Assembly: GCF_014172405.1 (NCBI RefSeq)
Contig: NZ_WNXC01000001.1
Coordinates: forward strand, 1,178,001 to 1,242,000
Length of the DNA: 64,000 nucleotides
Reading direction: 5' to 3'
Origin: Pedobacter gandavensis
GTDB taxonomy: Bacteria > Bacteroidota > Bacteroidia > Sphingobacteriales > Sphingobacteriaceae
Position numbers and translations under genes: made by a program. Below are positions 9,012 through 18,005 of the stretch, in pieces. The notes under the pieces are model-generated. The model did no database searches, was not told where the DNA came from, and saw only the letters and a list, made by a program, of their open reading frames with translations. Positions within the stretch are counted from its first letter, which is position 1. Each line of letters opens with the position of its first letter.

Positions 9012-9028
9012 CCTCCTACTGGTATCCT
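9012..9028 (+). repeat. 17-bp near-direct repeat, right copy
   Basis: CCTCCTACTGGTATCCT matches the kinase 3' end at 8031-8047 in 16 of 17 positions. It lies 36 bp before the LytTR start, where the end of the kinase would be expected if the inserted gene were removed. Confidence 0.7.
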
Positions 9029-9064
9029 TGTTTATTTATATATTTAATCCCTTAAACTAATTGC

Positions 9065-9766
9065 ATGCTTTTAAAATGTATCGCTATTGATGATGAGCCT
9101 TTAGCACTGGAACTGATCCAAACCTATATTGGCCGCCGACCAGATGTCCAGCTCATCCACACGTTTGAAGATGCCATTTCTGGTGCTGAGTATTTATCCA
9201 CAGCTCAGATAGATTTAATATTTCTGGATATCAACATGCCAGATATTTCTGGAATTGATTTGGCGAAATCGCTAAAAAACAAACCTATGCTCATTTTCAC
9301 GACCGCTCACAAGCAGTTCGCATTTGATGGTTTCGAGCTGGAAGCCCTGGATTACTTATTAAAGCCAATTGACTACGATAGGTTCTCTAGAGCACTGGAC
9401 AAGGCTATCGAGGTGAAAAAATATAAAATGAGTACCCCTCCAGAGCAGGATGATGCCTTTATTTATGTCCATTCCGCCTATCAGATGATCAAAATTATTT
9501 TCAATGAGGTGGAATACATTGAAAGTATGGAAGACTACATCAAGATCCACCTTAAAACGAACAAAACAGTACTTACCTTAATGACCTTAAAAAAGATGTT
9601 GGGATTACTTCCGGAGGAGCAATTTAAGAGAATTCACCGCAGCTATATTGTGTCTGTTGCCGCGGTGAAATCTGTACAACATAAAAAAGTCTGCTTAAAT
9701 GAGGTCATGCTGCCTATTGGCGAAAGTTATGCTGAGCAGGTAAAACAATGGACAAAAAGCGCTTAA
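9065..9766 (+). CDS. LytTR-family response regulator
   Basis: DNA-binding response regulator of the AlgR/AgrA/LytR type. 233 residues: a receiver with the acidic pair IDDEP, phosphoacceptor Asp55 in LIFLDINMPD, Thr in FTTAH and Lys in LLKPID, then a LytTR domain with the typical YIESMEDYIKIHL and FKRIHRSYIV strings. It should be phosphorylated by the kinase encoded at 6964, from which it is separated by about 1 kb carrying a reversed gene. Followed by a strong hairpin terminator at 9968. Confidence 0.95.
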   Translation: MLLKCIAIDDEPLALELIQTYIGRRPDVQLIHTFEDAISGAEYLSTAQIDLIFLDINMPDISGIDLAKSLKNKPMLIFTTAHKQFAFDGFELEALDYLLKPIDYDRFSRALDKAIEVKKYKMSTPPEQDDAFIYVHSAYQMIKIIFNEVEYIESMEDYIKIHLKTNKTVLTLMTLKKMLGLLPEEQFKRIHRSYIVSVAAVKSVQHKKVCLNEVMLPIGESYAEQVKQWTKSA

Positions 9767-9967
9767 TTTATGCTTGAGTTCATGTATTGAATAAATATCG
9801 CTATGAATAGTAACTGCCAGACCTAAGCATGAAAGTACACTACTACTTTTAGGCTTTTATACGGACCAATATGCCCTTATTGACGACAAATGGTATATCA
9901 GTCAGAGTAGATTAGCGCCTGAAAGAAATATTGAAAGCGCGTAAGCGGGTCAGCATATGGTATTGAA

Positions 9968-10014
9968 TAAGGCGTAAACCCCATGCAATAGGTCTGCATG
10001 GGGTTTACGCCTTA
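9968..10014. terminator. Bidirectional hairpin with 20-bp arms
   Basis: TAAGGCGTAAACCCCATGCA and its exact complement flank a seven-base loop. The hairpin lies between the convergent LytTR gene and beta-lactamase-like gene, so it can terminate both. Long perfect arms without a strong T-tract leave open that it is a repeat-element hairpin. Confidence 0.75.
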
Positions 10015-10052
10015 ACAGTAAGGGCTTGTACACGATTTTGCCCGGTAATTGT

Positions 10053-11111
10053 TTAATTCAAGATGGTCTCATTAATTCCATTTAACAAATTCTGTCTCAG
10101 TTTTGAGTTCCTTTGATCTAGAAGGATGATAAAGCCCCAGTTTTTAGCCCTATTGTAACAGATAATCGAAGATTGTCCCATAGAATCTCCCGTTTTTAAA
10201 TAGATTGTATTTTTATCATCAGTTATGATATTTAATCCCAATCCCATTTCTCTATTTTTGTCCTTATAGAAGATTTTCTCTGTAATTAGCGCTGCTTTGG
10301 CGATTGCATTATCGTTGTTTAAGACTGCTTTTAAATACTTTACCATATCAGCAGCATTAGATTTCACCAAACCAGCAGGTGCGGTAACATTCCATTTGAA
10401 GAATTCCTGAATACCACCATCCGGATTATGACCAAGAGTTTTGTTTTTTACATCAAAATCTATCGTTAGTGTATTCTTCATTTTTAAGGGATTTATTATT
10501 TTCTTTCTAATAATTTCATCGTAGCTCTTGCCATAGACTTGTTCCAATATTTGTCCGAGTAAAGTAATTCCAATCGTAGAATAACGGTATTTGCCATAAT
10601 CTTTAAGTTCAGTACAGTTATTGATTATAGTAGCCAACGTTTCTTCAGTGACACTATTTACAGGCTGTTGCGGATCGAGTTCTATTAACTTGGCAAAGTC
10701 TATATCAGGCAATCCTGATTGATGAGATGCCAGGTCAGAAATTCTTATTTTGTTTTTAAGATTTCCCTGTAATACATACGCTTTAGGAAGGTAGGCGTCG
10801 ATATAATCATCTATTTTTATTTTATGCTCAAGAACCGCTTGTGCAATTAAATTTGTGGTTAAAATTTTAGTGACTGAAGCGATTTCGAATATAGAGTTTT
10901 TATTTATTTCATCTTGACCTTGTGCATTCAACTTACCGTAGGCTGTGTAGAATTCTTCATTATTTTTGATAAAACCAAGGCTGATACCTATTTCAGGATT
11001 CTTTTTATAATTGGCCTTAATTAAGGAATCAATCCTTGTTGGGATCTCTTGTGCAAAAGAGATGTTGCTGATTAACAATAGCGCGGCGAAGAACTTTAAG
11101 GAGGTTTTCAT
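10053..11111 (-). CDS. Serine hydrolase, beta-lactamase/PBP4* family (class C fold)
   Basis: Secreted or periplasmic serine hydrolase of the beta-lactamase family (Pfam PF00144), which includes D,D-peptidases, esterases and class C lactamases. 352 residues with a signal peptide (ends near SFAQE). Catalytic marks: SxxK as ASVTK in FEIASVTKILT, a YxN-like motif reading YRYST rather than YSN, and the KTG-type motif LKTGDSMG near the end. The natural substrate is unknown, so a role in antibiotic resistance should not be assumed. Monocistronic by spacing; the next gene upstream is broken. Confidence 0.9.
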   Translation of the reverse strand: MKTSLKFFAALLLISNISFAQEIPTRIDSLIKANYKKNPEIGISLGFIKNNEEFYTAYGKLNAQGQDEINKNSIFEIASVTKILTTNLIAQAVLEHKIKIDDYIDAYLPKAYVLQGNLKNKIRISDLASHQSGLPDIDFAKLIELDPQQPVNSVTEETLATIINNCTELKDYGKYRYSTIGITLLGQILEQVYGKSYDEIIRKKIINPLKMKNTLTIDFDVKNKTLGHNPDGGIQEFFKWNVTAPAGLVKSNAADMVKYLKAVLNNDNAIAKAALITEKIFYKDKNREMGLGLNIITDDKNTIYLKTGDSMGQSSIICYNRAKNWGFIILLDQRNSKLRQNLLNGINETILN

Positions 11112-11258
11112 TGTATCGTGATTTAGTTTAAAAATTAGTTCGATACAAACATCTGGAAGAAATTAAAACTAGGCGACCGAGTAAAGGTAGTCGAACGCAT
11201 TTGTTTAAAAAAAATAGTACGAGTAATTAAAAAGAGAAGTACGAGTAATCACAAAATA

Positions 11259-11815
11259 CTATTTTACAGATATTTGCGAAACATAAAGATGACCAAACGG
11301 CATGAGCACAGTATCCATTTTGAGTGACTGATCTTTTATGCTTTTTCTCATCGCCAGAAGGGCGTTGTCTGAAATTTGCCAACCCAATGGTAAAACAGGC
11401 CAGTTGTTGGCTATCATTTCCTCCGTTGGCCCGACTATTCGATAGTTCCATCCCTTGCGCTCGGAGACAACCCGATTTACAGTGTCAGCTTTGATCTAAT
11501 TGCGACTAATCGTTTGATGAATGCTACTGCCGGAGCGACCACTTCATAAAAATTTTTCTCTTCTATGGGATGCTCATATGATTTTACTGAAGGACTACTC
11601 CAGTCCCTCACATAAACATAATTCCCCGGTCGGTTCCATTCCGTAAAAACCTGATATTGTGTACTGTTATTCCGGGTAAGTTCCAGACTAATAATTCCCG
11701 CTGGAGCTGACTTCGAAAAAAGTAGGTGATGGTTCTTGCTGGTCATGCTTACGGTAAGTATTAACCTGCAATGACTAAGAACCGATATGACTTTAATCCA
11801 TTTCATAAGTAGCAC
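11259..11815 (-). pseudogene. Frameshifted hypothetical gene
   Basis: Two coding-like stretches on the minus strand join across a frame change. The 5' part (11477-11815) encodes 112 residues from MLLMKWIKVISV to VAIRSKLTL. Just at its end another frame takes over (IKADTVNRVVSERKGWNYRI, then VGPTEEMIANNWPVLPLGW) and runs to a TAG at 11259-11261. A one-base change near 11505 would restore a protein of about 180 residues. I do not recognise the family. Either a true pseudogene or a sequencing error. Confidence 0.5.
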
Positions 11816-11869
11816 CGCGTTAGTGATTTTTAAATCCCACTAATACCTAATGCTTTAAACGTTAGCACA

Positions 11870-11918
11870 CCATTTCTCCCCATTAGGGCCATACCATAGT
11901 CCCTAATGGGGTAAATGG
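11870..11918. repeat. Inverted repeat, about 18-bp arms
   Basis: CCATTTCTCCCCATTAGGG and CCCTAATGGGGTAAATGG form a stem with one bulge around a 12-base loop. It lies upstream of both the broken minus-strand gene and the LuxR-type gene, so it is not placed as a simple terminator of either. Confidence 0.55.
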
Positions 11919-12152
11919 TTTCTATTAATTTTAAGAAAAAAAATCATGTAATAGTATCCCCCCTATTTAAATGAAATCCAAATACAATATCGAGATTAAA
12001 CACGCCAGATACAATCACCCAAAAGAGTGAATATTAATTGGAAATACTTAGGGATTGGAGAACCTTACTCCATTATGGAGCGCAACAAACAAGGTAAAAT
12101 TCTTAACCACAAACAAACCATATACAAGTTCCAAATCATAATTCCCCCTTAC

Positions 12153-12172
12153 AATCCCTCAAAAGAGGGATT
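12153..12172. promoter_or_regulatory. Inverted repeat AATCCCTC-AAAA-GAGGGATT
   Basis: Eight-base perfect arms with an AAAA centre, 62 bp before the chosen LuxR-type start. A related but imperfect copy, ATCACCC-AAAA-GAGTGAAT, lies at 12014-12031. Two similar elements ahead of a regulator gene suggest operator sites. Confidence 0.4.
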
Positions 12173-12233
12173 AAAAGCCCCTTGATTAATGCCGAAATTT
12201 TCTTTAAATTTAAGTTATCTAACTAAGGTAAAT

Positions 12234-13016
12234 ATGAACGCATCTCAAAAACCAACAACAACCGAGCTTTATCAGTTAGCAGGTTATCCTGATAGATTAG
12301 AAGTTGAAATGATTACATTATCTCGCAGCTATTCTATTTCGGAGAATTTAGACAACACCTTCAACCACGGTTATTCCTGCATTTTCAATTGGTCCTCTAT
12401 GCAGTATCTCTTTATGAGTGATTCTGTTAAGAGTATTCTAGGCTATACCAGCGAAGCATTTTTAGAGGAAGGCTTGAGTTTTACACTGAGTATTATTCAC
12501 CCAGAAGACATGTTGAGATTAAAAGAACTCCATCAATCCATCTTTAACTATTATTACAGTGTAACACCGGAACAACGTCCCAAACTAAGGTTCAGCTATA
12601 ACCTTAGAGTAAAAAAAGTAAATGACGACTATATTCACATATTAAGACAGAGTACTTTTACTGAATTTACAGTAGATGGAAAACCTACTATTGAGTCCGT
12701 ACACAGTACAGATATCACAGGCTTTAAATTCAGTAATAACATCAACCTGACCATTCATCAACTATCTGATTCCGAGACTTACCTACTGTGCCATGAGCAA
12801 GAATTTTCAGAAGTTGAAACGAAGCTCACAGAAAGAGAAAAACAGGTGCTGGAACTTGTAAGATTTGGATATACGACCAAAGAAATCGCTTATCAGCTAT
12901 ATTTAGCTATTGAGACCGTAAAGAGCCATCGAAAACACATCATAGCTAAAACTGGTGCATGTAATATGACAGCGGCAGTCAACATGGTAATTAACAAAGT
13001 ACAATCACAGAAGTAA
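12234..13016 (+). CDS. PAS-like sensor / LuxR-type transcriptional regulator
   Basis: Cytosolic one-component regulator. The N-terminal half resembles a PAS_3 fold (MQYLFMSDSVKSILGY, then SFTLSIIHPEDMLRL), and the C-terminal 60 residues are a LuxR/GerE helix-turn-helix (LTEREKQVLELVRFGYTTKE, IETVKSHRKHI). This arrangement is common in Bacteroidota. An in-frame ATG at 12189 would add 15 residues without family resemblance; I prefer ATG 12234. Ends 8 bp before a convergent gene. The ligand and targets are not evident. Confidence 0.88.
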   Translation: MNASQKPTTTELYQLAGYPDRLEVEMITLSRSYSISENLDNTFNHGYSCIFNWSSMQYLFMSDSVKSILGYTSEAFLEEGLSFTLSIIHPEDMLRLKELHQSIFNYYYSVTPEQRPKLRFSYNLRVKKVNDDYIHILRQSTFTEFTVDGKPTIESVHSTDITGFKFSNNINLTIHQLSDSETYLLCHEQEFSEVETKLTEREKQVLELVRFGYTTKEIAYQLYLAIETVKSHRKHIIAKTGACNMTAAVNMVINKVQSQK

Positions 13017-13024
13017 AATCATTT

Positions 13025-13696
13025 CTACCTGATGTACAGCGCGAGAAAATCCTTTCTGGGGATCATATGTAAATAAGGATAATCCCCTGACAACTGCTTT
13101 CGTTGTTTCAATTGATATAAGAAATGCCCACCCAAATCCACAATTAGCGGACATTTGGCTTGGTACCAAACCCGGTGTGGATTCTTCCAGCAGAAAGAAT
13201 AGTAATGACTGGTTAAAGGGATGTTTTTGAGTTCTGGATGGTGGAAATTTAACACTTTCGTTGTGCCTTTTGCCTGCAAGAGATCAGCCTTCCTAATCAT
13301 AGAAAGGTGATCCATATGGCAAAACTCGTAGCCTGAGAGCCTGGGATCATCCACATCAGGCAAATGTTTTAAAATCCGAAAACCTTTGAACTTTTTCCCA
13401 TTCAATACCCATACTAATTTGGGATAATAGGCCTCCCTACTTTCCAGTTCCTGAAGGCAAATCGGCGAATTTTGAAATTCAATGGTTGTACCACATGAAG
13501 TATGCACATCGGCCCGATGCAGCTCCCCGAGAGCTTGATCTGAAAAACTTACTTCACGAAAAGAAGCTGGGAATTCCTTCTTCCAGTTGCGGTGCCAGGG
13601 TGTTTCCCCAAAACTCCTTAATATAGGCTGTTGCTGCTGACCATTATCAGGTTCATGGCTATTGTCCACAGGAAAAAGAGAAGTATTGAAATCCAT
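13025..13696 (-). CDS. CoiA-like competence/nuclease-domain protein
   Basis: 223-residue protein with the nuclease core of the competence protein CoiA family, a PD-(D/E)xK-type fold. Seen: HRNWKKEFPASFREV, then GELHRADVHTSCGTTIEFQ, giving likely metal and catalytic residues Glu58, Asp63, Glu73 and Gln75, followed by NSPICLQELESREAYY and LVWVLNGKKF. CoiA aids DNA uptake and recombination in competent Firmicutes; here no competence genes are near and the protein is shorter, so it may act in DNA repair or defence instead. Monocistronic and convergent to the LuxR-type gene. Confidence 0.8.
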   Translation of the reverse strand: MDFNTSLFPVDNSHEPDNGQQQQPILRSFGETPWHRNWKKEFPASFREVSFSDQALGELHRADVHTSCGTTIEFQNSPICLQELESREAYYPKLVWVLNGKKFKGFRILKHLPDVDDPRLSGYEFCHMDHLSMIRKADLLQAKGTTKVLNFHHPELKNIPLTSHYYSFCWKNPHRVWYQAKCPLIVDLGGHFLYQLKQRKQLSGDYPYLHMIPRKDFLALYIR

Positions 13697-13900
13697 AATG
13701 GGCTAATTAAATTCTAGCGGGCACACAAAGCTATACTAATAATATTAGTACGCAAAAAATTATAAGAAATCCTAAAATTTTGAGAAAAACACTCAGCAAA
13801 CACACCTTAGCGGAGTTTTCCTTTGATCAAGTTATTTTGCATATTGCAAATGTTCATCATCAACGGCAAAAGTCAATGCCTAAGACTCTAATATTTCAAC

Positions 13901-14770
13901 ATGAAAGAAGAACAAGTAAATCATAAGGATTGTATCGTACAGGAATGTGACACAGATGACATCAATCAATCCGGAGGCTCTCCCATGTATAATATCATCC
14001 TTTTAGATGGAGCCGGTAAAGTTAGCGTCGATCTGGTAGAATATTCTTTTGAAGGCAAAATTGCATTGTTTACTACCCCCTATCAAATTATTTACTTTGA
14101 CACAGCACATCCTATTCCAACAAAAAGACTTCAATTTCATGGAGACTTTTACTGCATAGAATACCATAAAAAAGAAGTTGCCTGCAATGGTCTTTTGTTT
14201 AACAACATCTACCAACAACCTTATGTGAATCTTGAAATGGAAGCTTATGCAGACTTGAATCATATTCTAGGAAAACTGACTCCTGAATTGGCGCATAACA
14301 ATAGTTATTCAATAGCTATAGTTCGAGCTTATTTACAGTTGATTTTAGCCTTATGTAGTAAAATTAAATCGAATGATCATGTCATTTATGAGGAAGTGAA
14401 CAGGCACCATCCCATCATGAAATTCAAAGCATTGTTAGAAAGTAATTTCCATAAAGAAAGACAGCCTTCTTTTTATGCTGAAAAAATGGGTATTTCGCCC
14501 AATAATTTCTCAAAAATATGTAAACAATATTTCTTGAGAACGCCCTCTGGACTCATACATGAACGGGTAATCCTGGAGTCCAAAAAGCTGATTCACCTCA
14601 GCTATAAAAGCATGAAAGAAATAGCTGCCGAACTCAATTTTGACGATGAGAATTACTTTAGCCGGTATTTTAAGAAACACACCGGAATTACACCTACCGC
14701 TTTTCGGGAGCAGGTTGGCGTATCTATCGTAGCAGATTTGTCCATTCCAACTAAACTGGAGTCTTATTAA
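13901..14770 (+). CDS. AraC-family transcriptional regulator
   Basis: 289 residues. The N-terminal part (about 1-175) resembles an AraC-type cupin sensor domain, with the strand-rich LQFHGDFYCIEYHKKEVACN near residue 78. The C-terminal 100 residues are a double helix-turn-helix: ADD-like first helix pair around YAEKMGISPNNFSKICKQYF and the conserved end IAAELNFDDENYFSRYFKKH, TGITPTAFRE. The target is unknown; the following 350 bp contain only a decayed membrane-protein-like frame. Confidence 0.9.
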   Translation: MKEEQVNHKDCIVQECDTDDINQSGGSPMYNIILLDGAGKVSVDLVEYSFEGKIALFTTPYQIIYFDTAHPIPTKRLQFHGDFYCIEYHKKEVACNGLLFNNIYQQPYVNLEMEAYADLNHILGKLTPELAHNNSYSIAIVRAYLQLILALCSKIKSNDHVIYEEVNRHHPIMKFKALLESNFHKERQPSFYAEKMGISPNNFSKICKQYFLRTPSGLIHERVILESKKLIHLSYKSMKEIAAELNFDDENYFSRYFKKHTGITPTAFREQVGVSIVADLSIPTKLESY

Positions 14771-14873
14771 TTTTGCTTATAAACACCGATTCCTGTTTTC
14801 TTCATTTGAAGAAACACAAGTTTTAAAAGCAATGAATAGACTTAAATTAGTTCGATAGCTCTTTGCGCACCTC

Positions 14874-15097
14874 ATGATTGGCTTAATGGTAGGTATTTCG
14901 GAAATTCTATTTCCTGAGATGGCCGCACTACTTCCCAAAACAACCTGTTGTCCCACCCACTTCAGGTCGCTATTTGCTCGGGAATTTTTCTATTAGTGGC
15001 CATGGTTTTCTTCCTAAAATGTTACCGATGGAAACGCGCGCAGCGCCAGAATGGATCGCCCAAATCGCGAAGCGAGAGAAGTGGTGTAATAACTTAA
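14874..15097 (+). pseudogene. Possible remnant of a small membrane protein
   Basis: In the 352-bp gap after the AraC gene, one frame reads MIGLMVGISEILFPEMAAL from 14874, and a second frame then reads LQVAICSGIFLLVAMVFFLK followed by a basic tail and TAA at 15095-15097. Together they look like a two-helix membrane protein with one frameshift. No family recognised and chance cannot be excluded. Confidence 0.3.
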
Positions 15098-15122
15098 AAA
15101 CAGTCTCTCCATGAAATTAAAA

Positions 15123-16301
15123 TCAAAGCAGCTCTTTTAATTTATTAATTAATTCCGTTCCTCTTAAGTTTCTGGCAATGATTTTCCCTTCTTTATCGAT
15201 TAGAAAATTCATGGGTATCGTAGTTATTCCAAACATTTTCCTTGTTTCACTCTCCATTCCTTTCAAGTCTGATAACTGTTGCCAGGATAACTTATCTTCA
15301 GTTACTGCCTTTAACCACCTGGCCTTATTGGTATCCATTGATATACTGATGATTTTAAAGCCTTTAGCTTGATAAGCATTGTAGGCTTTGATTAAGTTTG
15401 GATGCTCCAGCCGACAAGGTCCACACCAGCTGGCCCAAAAATCAATAAGCGAATAGCTTCCCTTGTGTTCTTCTAGAGAAACCAGTTGACCTTTTGAATC
15501 TGGTAATTTAAATGAAGGTAAAATATGATCGATACCGGTTAATTCGCTTAATTGCAACATTTGGAGTAATGCTTTACCATATACTGATTCTTTTACTACG
15601 CTTGTTAACGCCTCGTATATGGGTTTAATCGTGCTGACATCAGCATTTTCTAAGTTTGATTTAGCAATATAGGCTGATACTAAAGAATTTGGAAATCGTA
15701 TAGCATGATCACGAAGCGCATCTTTAATCTGATTTTCCACTAATCGTTCCTGCAAACTCAGGCTATCAAGTTTTTTGGTAGCCGATGACTTTAGCCCATT
15801 TCTTTTTCCAGAAATATTTGTTCTCTTCTTGTTTAGTGGGTCTATTTTTCTTCTGAAAATATTATACTCATCTTGTGATTTCGTTCCAAAAGCAATAAAT
15901 GGGGCTCGCCCATCAAAATCACCCTCAAAATAAAGGTGCCCGGGAGACAAAATAAATGGCTCCTGATAAATGATTGAAGGCATTATTCTTCCCTTATTAT
16001 CCTTACCATGTACACCCAAAAGAAATGGAGCTATTCCCGAAATTTCCCCCGAAAAGCTAAACTCCCCATTTAAGACCTTGGCAGAGTCAACCCTCAAGCC
16101 ATTCTTAAGATTATCACCATGTCGAAGGTAAACCAATCCATTGTTATAATTACGAATTTTACCTGTAATTAAATAACTAGTAGCGGAGTCAATTTGAATG
16201 GTTAATGCTTTTACATCGGTACTTCTTGAGGATAGTATCAAAAGCATTACGGCTAATACAGTCTTGAGCATATTTTTTTTATTTGGAATCCCTGTATTCA
16301 T
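15123..16301 (-). CDS. TlpA-family thiol-disulfide oxidoreductase
   Basis: Periplasmic thioredoxin-fold protein of the Bacteroidota TlpA type. The N terminus has a hydrophobic signal (LKTVLAVMLLILSS). Then comes a DUF4369-like strand-rich region (YLITGKIRNYNNGLVYLRHG), a helical linker, and a C-terminal thioredoxin domain with the active site FWASWCGPCRLEHP and the cis-proline ITTIPMNFLIDKEG. It should reduce or exchange disulfides in exported proteins. The frame also contains ATGs at 16316 and 16271; 16301 leaves a short basic N region before the hydrophobic core. Downstream of it the intergenic space holds no terminator I could see. Confidence 0.9.
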   Translation of the reverse strand: MNTGIPNKKNMLKTVLAVMLLILSSRSTDVKALTIQIDSATSYLITGKIRNYNNGLVYLRHGDNLKNGLRVDSAKVLNGEFSFSGEISGIAPFLLGVHGKDNKGRIMPSIIYQEPFILSPGHLYFEGDFDGRAPFIAFGTKSQDEYNIFRRKIDPLNKKRTNISGKRNGLKSSATKKLDSLSLQERLVENQIKDALRDHAIRFPNSLVSAYIAKSNLENADVSTIKPIYEALTSVVKESVYGKALLQMLQLSELTGIDHILPSFKLPDSKGQLVSLEEHKGSYSLIDFWASWCGPCRLEHPNLIKAYNAYQAKGFKIISISMDTNKARWLKAVTEDKLSWQQLSDLKGMESETRKMFGITTIPMNFLIDKEGKIIARNLRGTELINKLKELL

Positions 16302-16531
16302 GATGGCACGTATCATAAGAAAAACAATTTAATTTCTTATAAAACTGATGTTAAATTTCAGTAAACATCAGCAGTAATTTACCCATATTCAGACCTAATT
16401 TATCATTTAACATAAAATACTTGTTGCTCTAAATATGTTTTGTGCGTAAATCACATTGCTGACAACAAGTAAGGCTATGGAAAATTTATACAGCAAAGGA
16501 AACTATAGCCGAAGGTTAAAAATTGTATAAA

Positions 16532-17380
16532 TCATTCAGGGAATTTGCCATCGCAGATCCAGACCAGGTCATTTTGAGAAAGCGCAACTTTGCCTAACAG
16601 TTGTTTTGGGGAATGACCGGAGAGTGATCTGAAATCTTTAATTAAATGTGCCTGGTCGTAATATTGATTGAGGTAGGCCGTTTCCGTTAAAGAACACTCT
16701 TTACTGAGCATTTTATCCAAAGCTGTTCGGAAGCGGATTGTTTTTAAAAATGACTTGGGATTTTGCCCCAGATGGTTCTTAAATAAACGGAAAACGGAGG
16801 TTTCACTTAGACGCAGTTTTCGGGCAAGGTCCTCCACAGTTGGGTTTTCTTGATGACCATTTGAAATAAACAGTAAGGCATCTTTTAGCCTGTTCGGGAT
16901 GCAATCATTTAGATTATTCAATAACAAAGATTCTAATCTTTGAGCACGTTTCGCAAAATTTTGTTCCGCAAAGAGTTGCTCTAAAAAGAAAGTGTTTTTG
17001 TCGGGGAAAACAGTTTCAAAAACATGATTTGAGCTCATCAAGTCTTCGTAGGATGCAGAAGTGAAGGCCCCTAAAGCAGCCGGATAAAAGACAATACAAA
17101 CTTGATCAAGTGGGGAGTTTACATTGACTTGAAATGGCATTTTATGAAATCCGTAACACCTGCTCACAAAATTACTATCCCCAACTGTGATGATGCAGCT
17201 GTTCGACTGTTGATCGTTAACATAATGCACTTCGTTCTGCTTGTAGATTGCAAGACATAGATTATTGTTGGGAAAAGTGGTATAATTCACCATGCGTTCG
17301 TCCATTTTATTAAAAAACAGAAAATACTGTACATACCTTTTTAAGATTTCGTTCCCGGGTTTAATAATGACCGAATTCAT
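16532..17380 (-). CDS. AraC-family transcriptional regulator
   Basis: 282 residues. The first 150 residues resemble a DUF6597-type sensor domain: YVQYFLFFNK near the start and QVNVNSPLDQVCIVFYPAAL in the middle. The C-terminal AraC domain shows VEDLARKLRLSETSVFRLFK, then LTETAYLNQYYDQAHLIKDF and SLSGHSPKQLL. This arrangement is frequent in Bacteroidota, often controlling a nearby enzyme or transporter; no partner is obvious. Confidence 0.9.
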   Translation of the reverse strand: MNSVIIKPGNEILKRYVQYFLFFNKMDERMVNYTTFPNNNLCLAIYKQNEVHYVNDQQSNSCIITVGDSNFVSRCYGFHKMPFQVNVNSPLDQVCIVFYPAALGAFTSASYEDLMSSNHVFETVFPDKNTFFLEQLFAEQNFAKRAQRLESLLLNNLNDCIPNRLKDALLFISNGHQENPTVEDLARKLRLSETSVFRLFKNHLGQNPKSFLKTIRFRTALDKMLSKECSLTETAYLNQYYDQAHLIKDFRSLSGHSPKQLLGKVALSQNDLVWICDGKFPE

Positions 17381-17562
17381 TCTTTTCGATTGGTTTAGGT
17401 TTGGTCCTGGATTACTAGCACATTTTGACGCCAGCGCGCTCCAATAGTTACCTGGCCTCCCCTATAGTTGTAATAATAAAATTAATATCATTAAATTTGT
17501 CGCCCTAATGAGGAAAGGACGTAGAATGTCCGGAATACTTTAAACAAATACGAATAACATAA

Positions 17563-17826
17563 ATGGAAGAGAACGATTTTGTATCCATCTGGCTGGAAGA
17601 GAGCGGAAACCCCGCAATAGAGGAATTAGCGCAACTGAATCTGGATGTTGCCAGTAAAATCGCGAAAATGTTAGCCGATAAAGGTATTTCAGAAAATGAA
17701 CTTGCGGTCTCCCTTGACATCAATCCAGACGAAATAAAAAGATGGCTGATGGGCAGACATACTTTCAGTGCTAAGATAATAGCAGAAATTTCCCAGATCA
17801 TAGCAGCAAAACAAATTTCTATTTAG
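17563..17826 (+). CDS. Small XRE-type helix-turn-helix protein
   Basis: 87 residues with one XRE/Cro-type helix-turn-helix (about residues 40-75: MLADKGISENELAVSLDINP, then IKRWLMGRHTFSAKIIAEIS). Such proteins act as repressors or as antitoxins of HigBA/RelBE-type pairs. No toxin-like frame lies on either side: upstream is an AraC gene on the other strand and downstream the eRF1-like gene, so a stand-alone regulator is more likely. Confidence 0.8.
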   Translation: MEENDFVSIWLEESGNPAIEELAQLNLDVASKIAKMLADKGISENELAVSLDINPDEIKRWLMGRHTFSAKIIAEISQIIAAKQISI

Positions 17827-18005
17827 AAAATTAGCAGGATAATCTCCTGGTTGCGTTCATCAGGGTTTACTAAAACAAAGTTGAGCTTAAAATTGTAGAT
17901 ATAGCGCAGATTGTTACCATCTGTAAATCATTGTACATGACACATTTAGGATGCCATTTTTTGGAGAACTCCTTTCTGTTGGTCGCGCCTTTTAAATATA
18001 CTACT

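Larger units (their letters stand above)
8724..9064. other. Region between acetyltransferase and regulator, with strong hairpin
   Basis: No gene assigned. On the minus strand the acetyltransferase frame stays open for 94 more codons (to 9005), but this translation lacks family resemblance. The region holds an 11-bp-arm hairpin (8793-8821), the short inverted pairs GGTAGG/CCTACC near 8870-8896, and the right copy of the 17-bp repeat. The promoter of the LytTR gene, if it has its own, must lie here. Confidence 0.5.
11816..12233. other. Intergenic region with hairpins and a repeated motif
   Basis: About 400 bp upstream of the LuxR-type gene. It holds a large hairpin (11870-11918), two copies of a related motif at 12011 and 12151, and C-rich runs. 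No coding frame is convincing. Confidence 0.5.

Noticed and set aside
17563..17826. XRE gene as half of a toxin-antitoxin pair
   Set aside because: No toxin-sized frame with a toxin-like pattern lies next to it on either strand.
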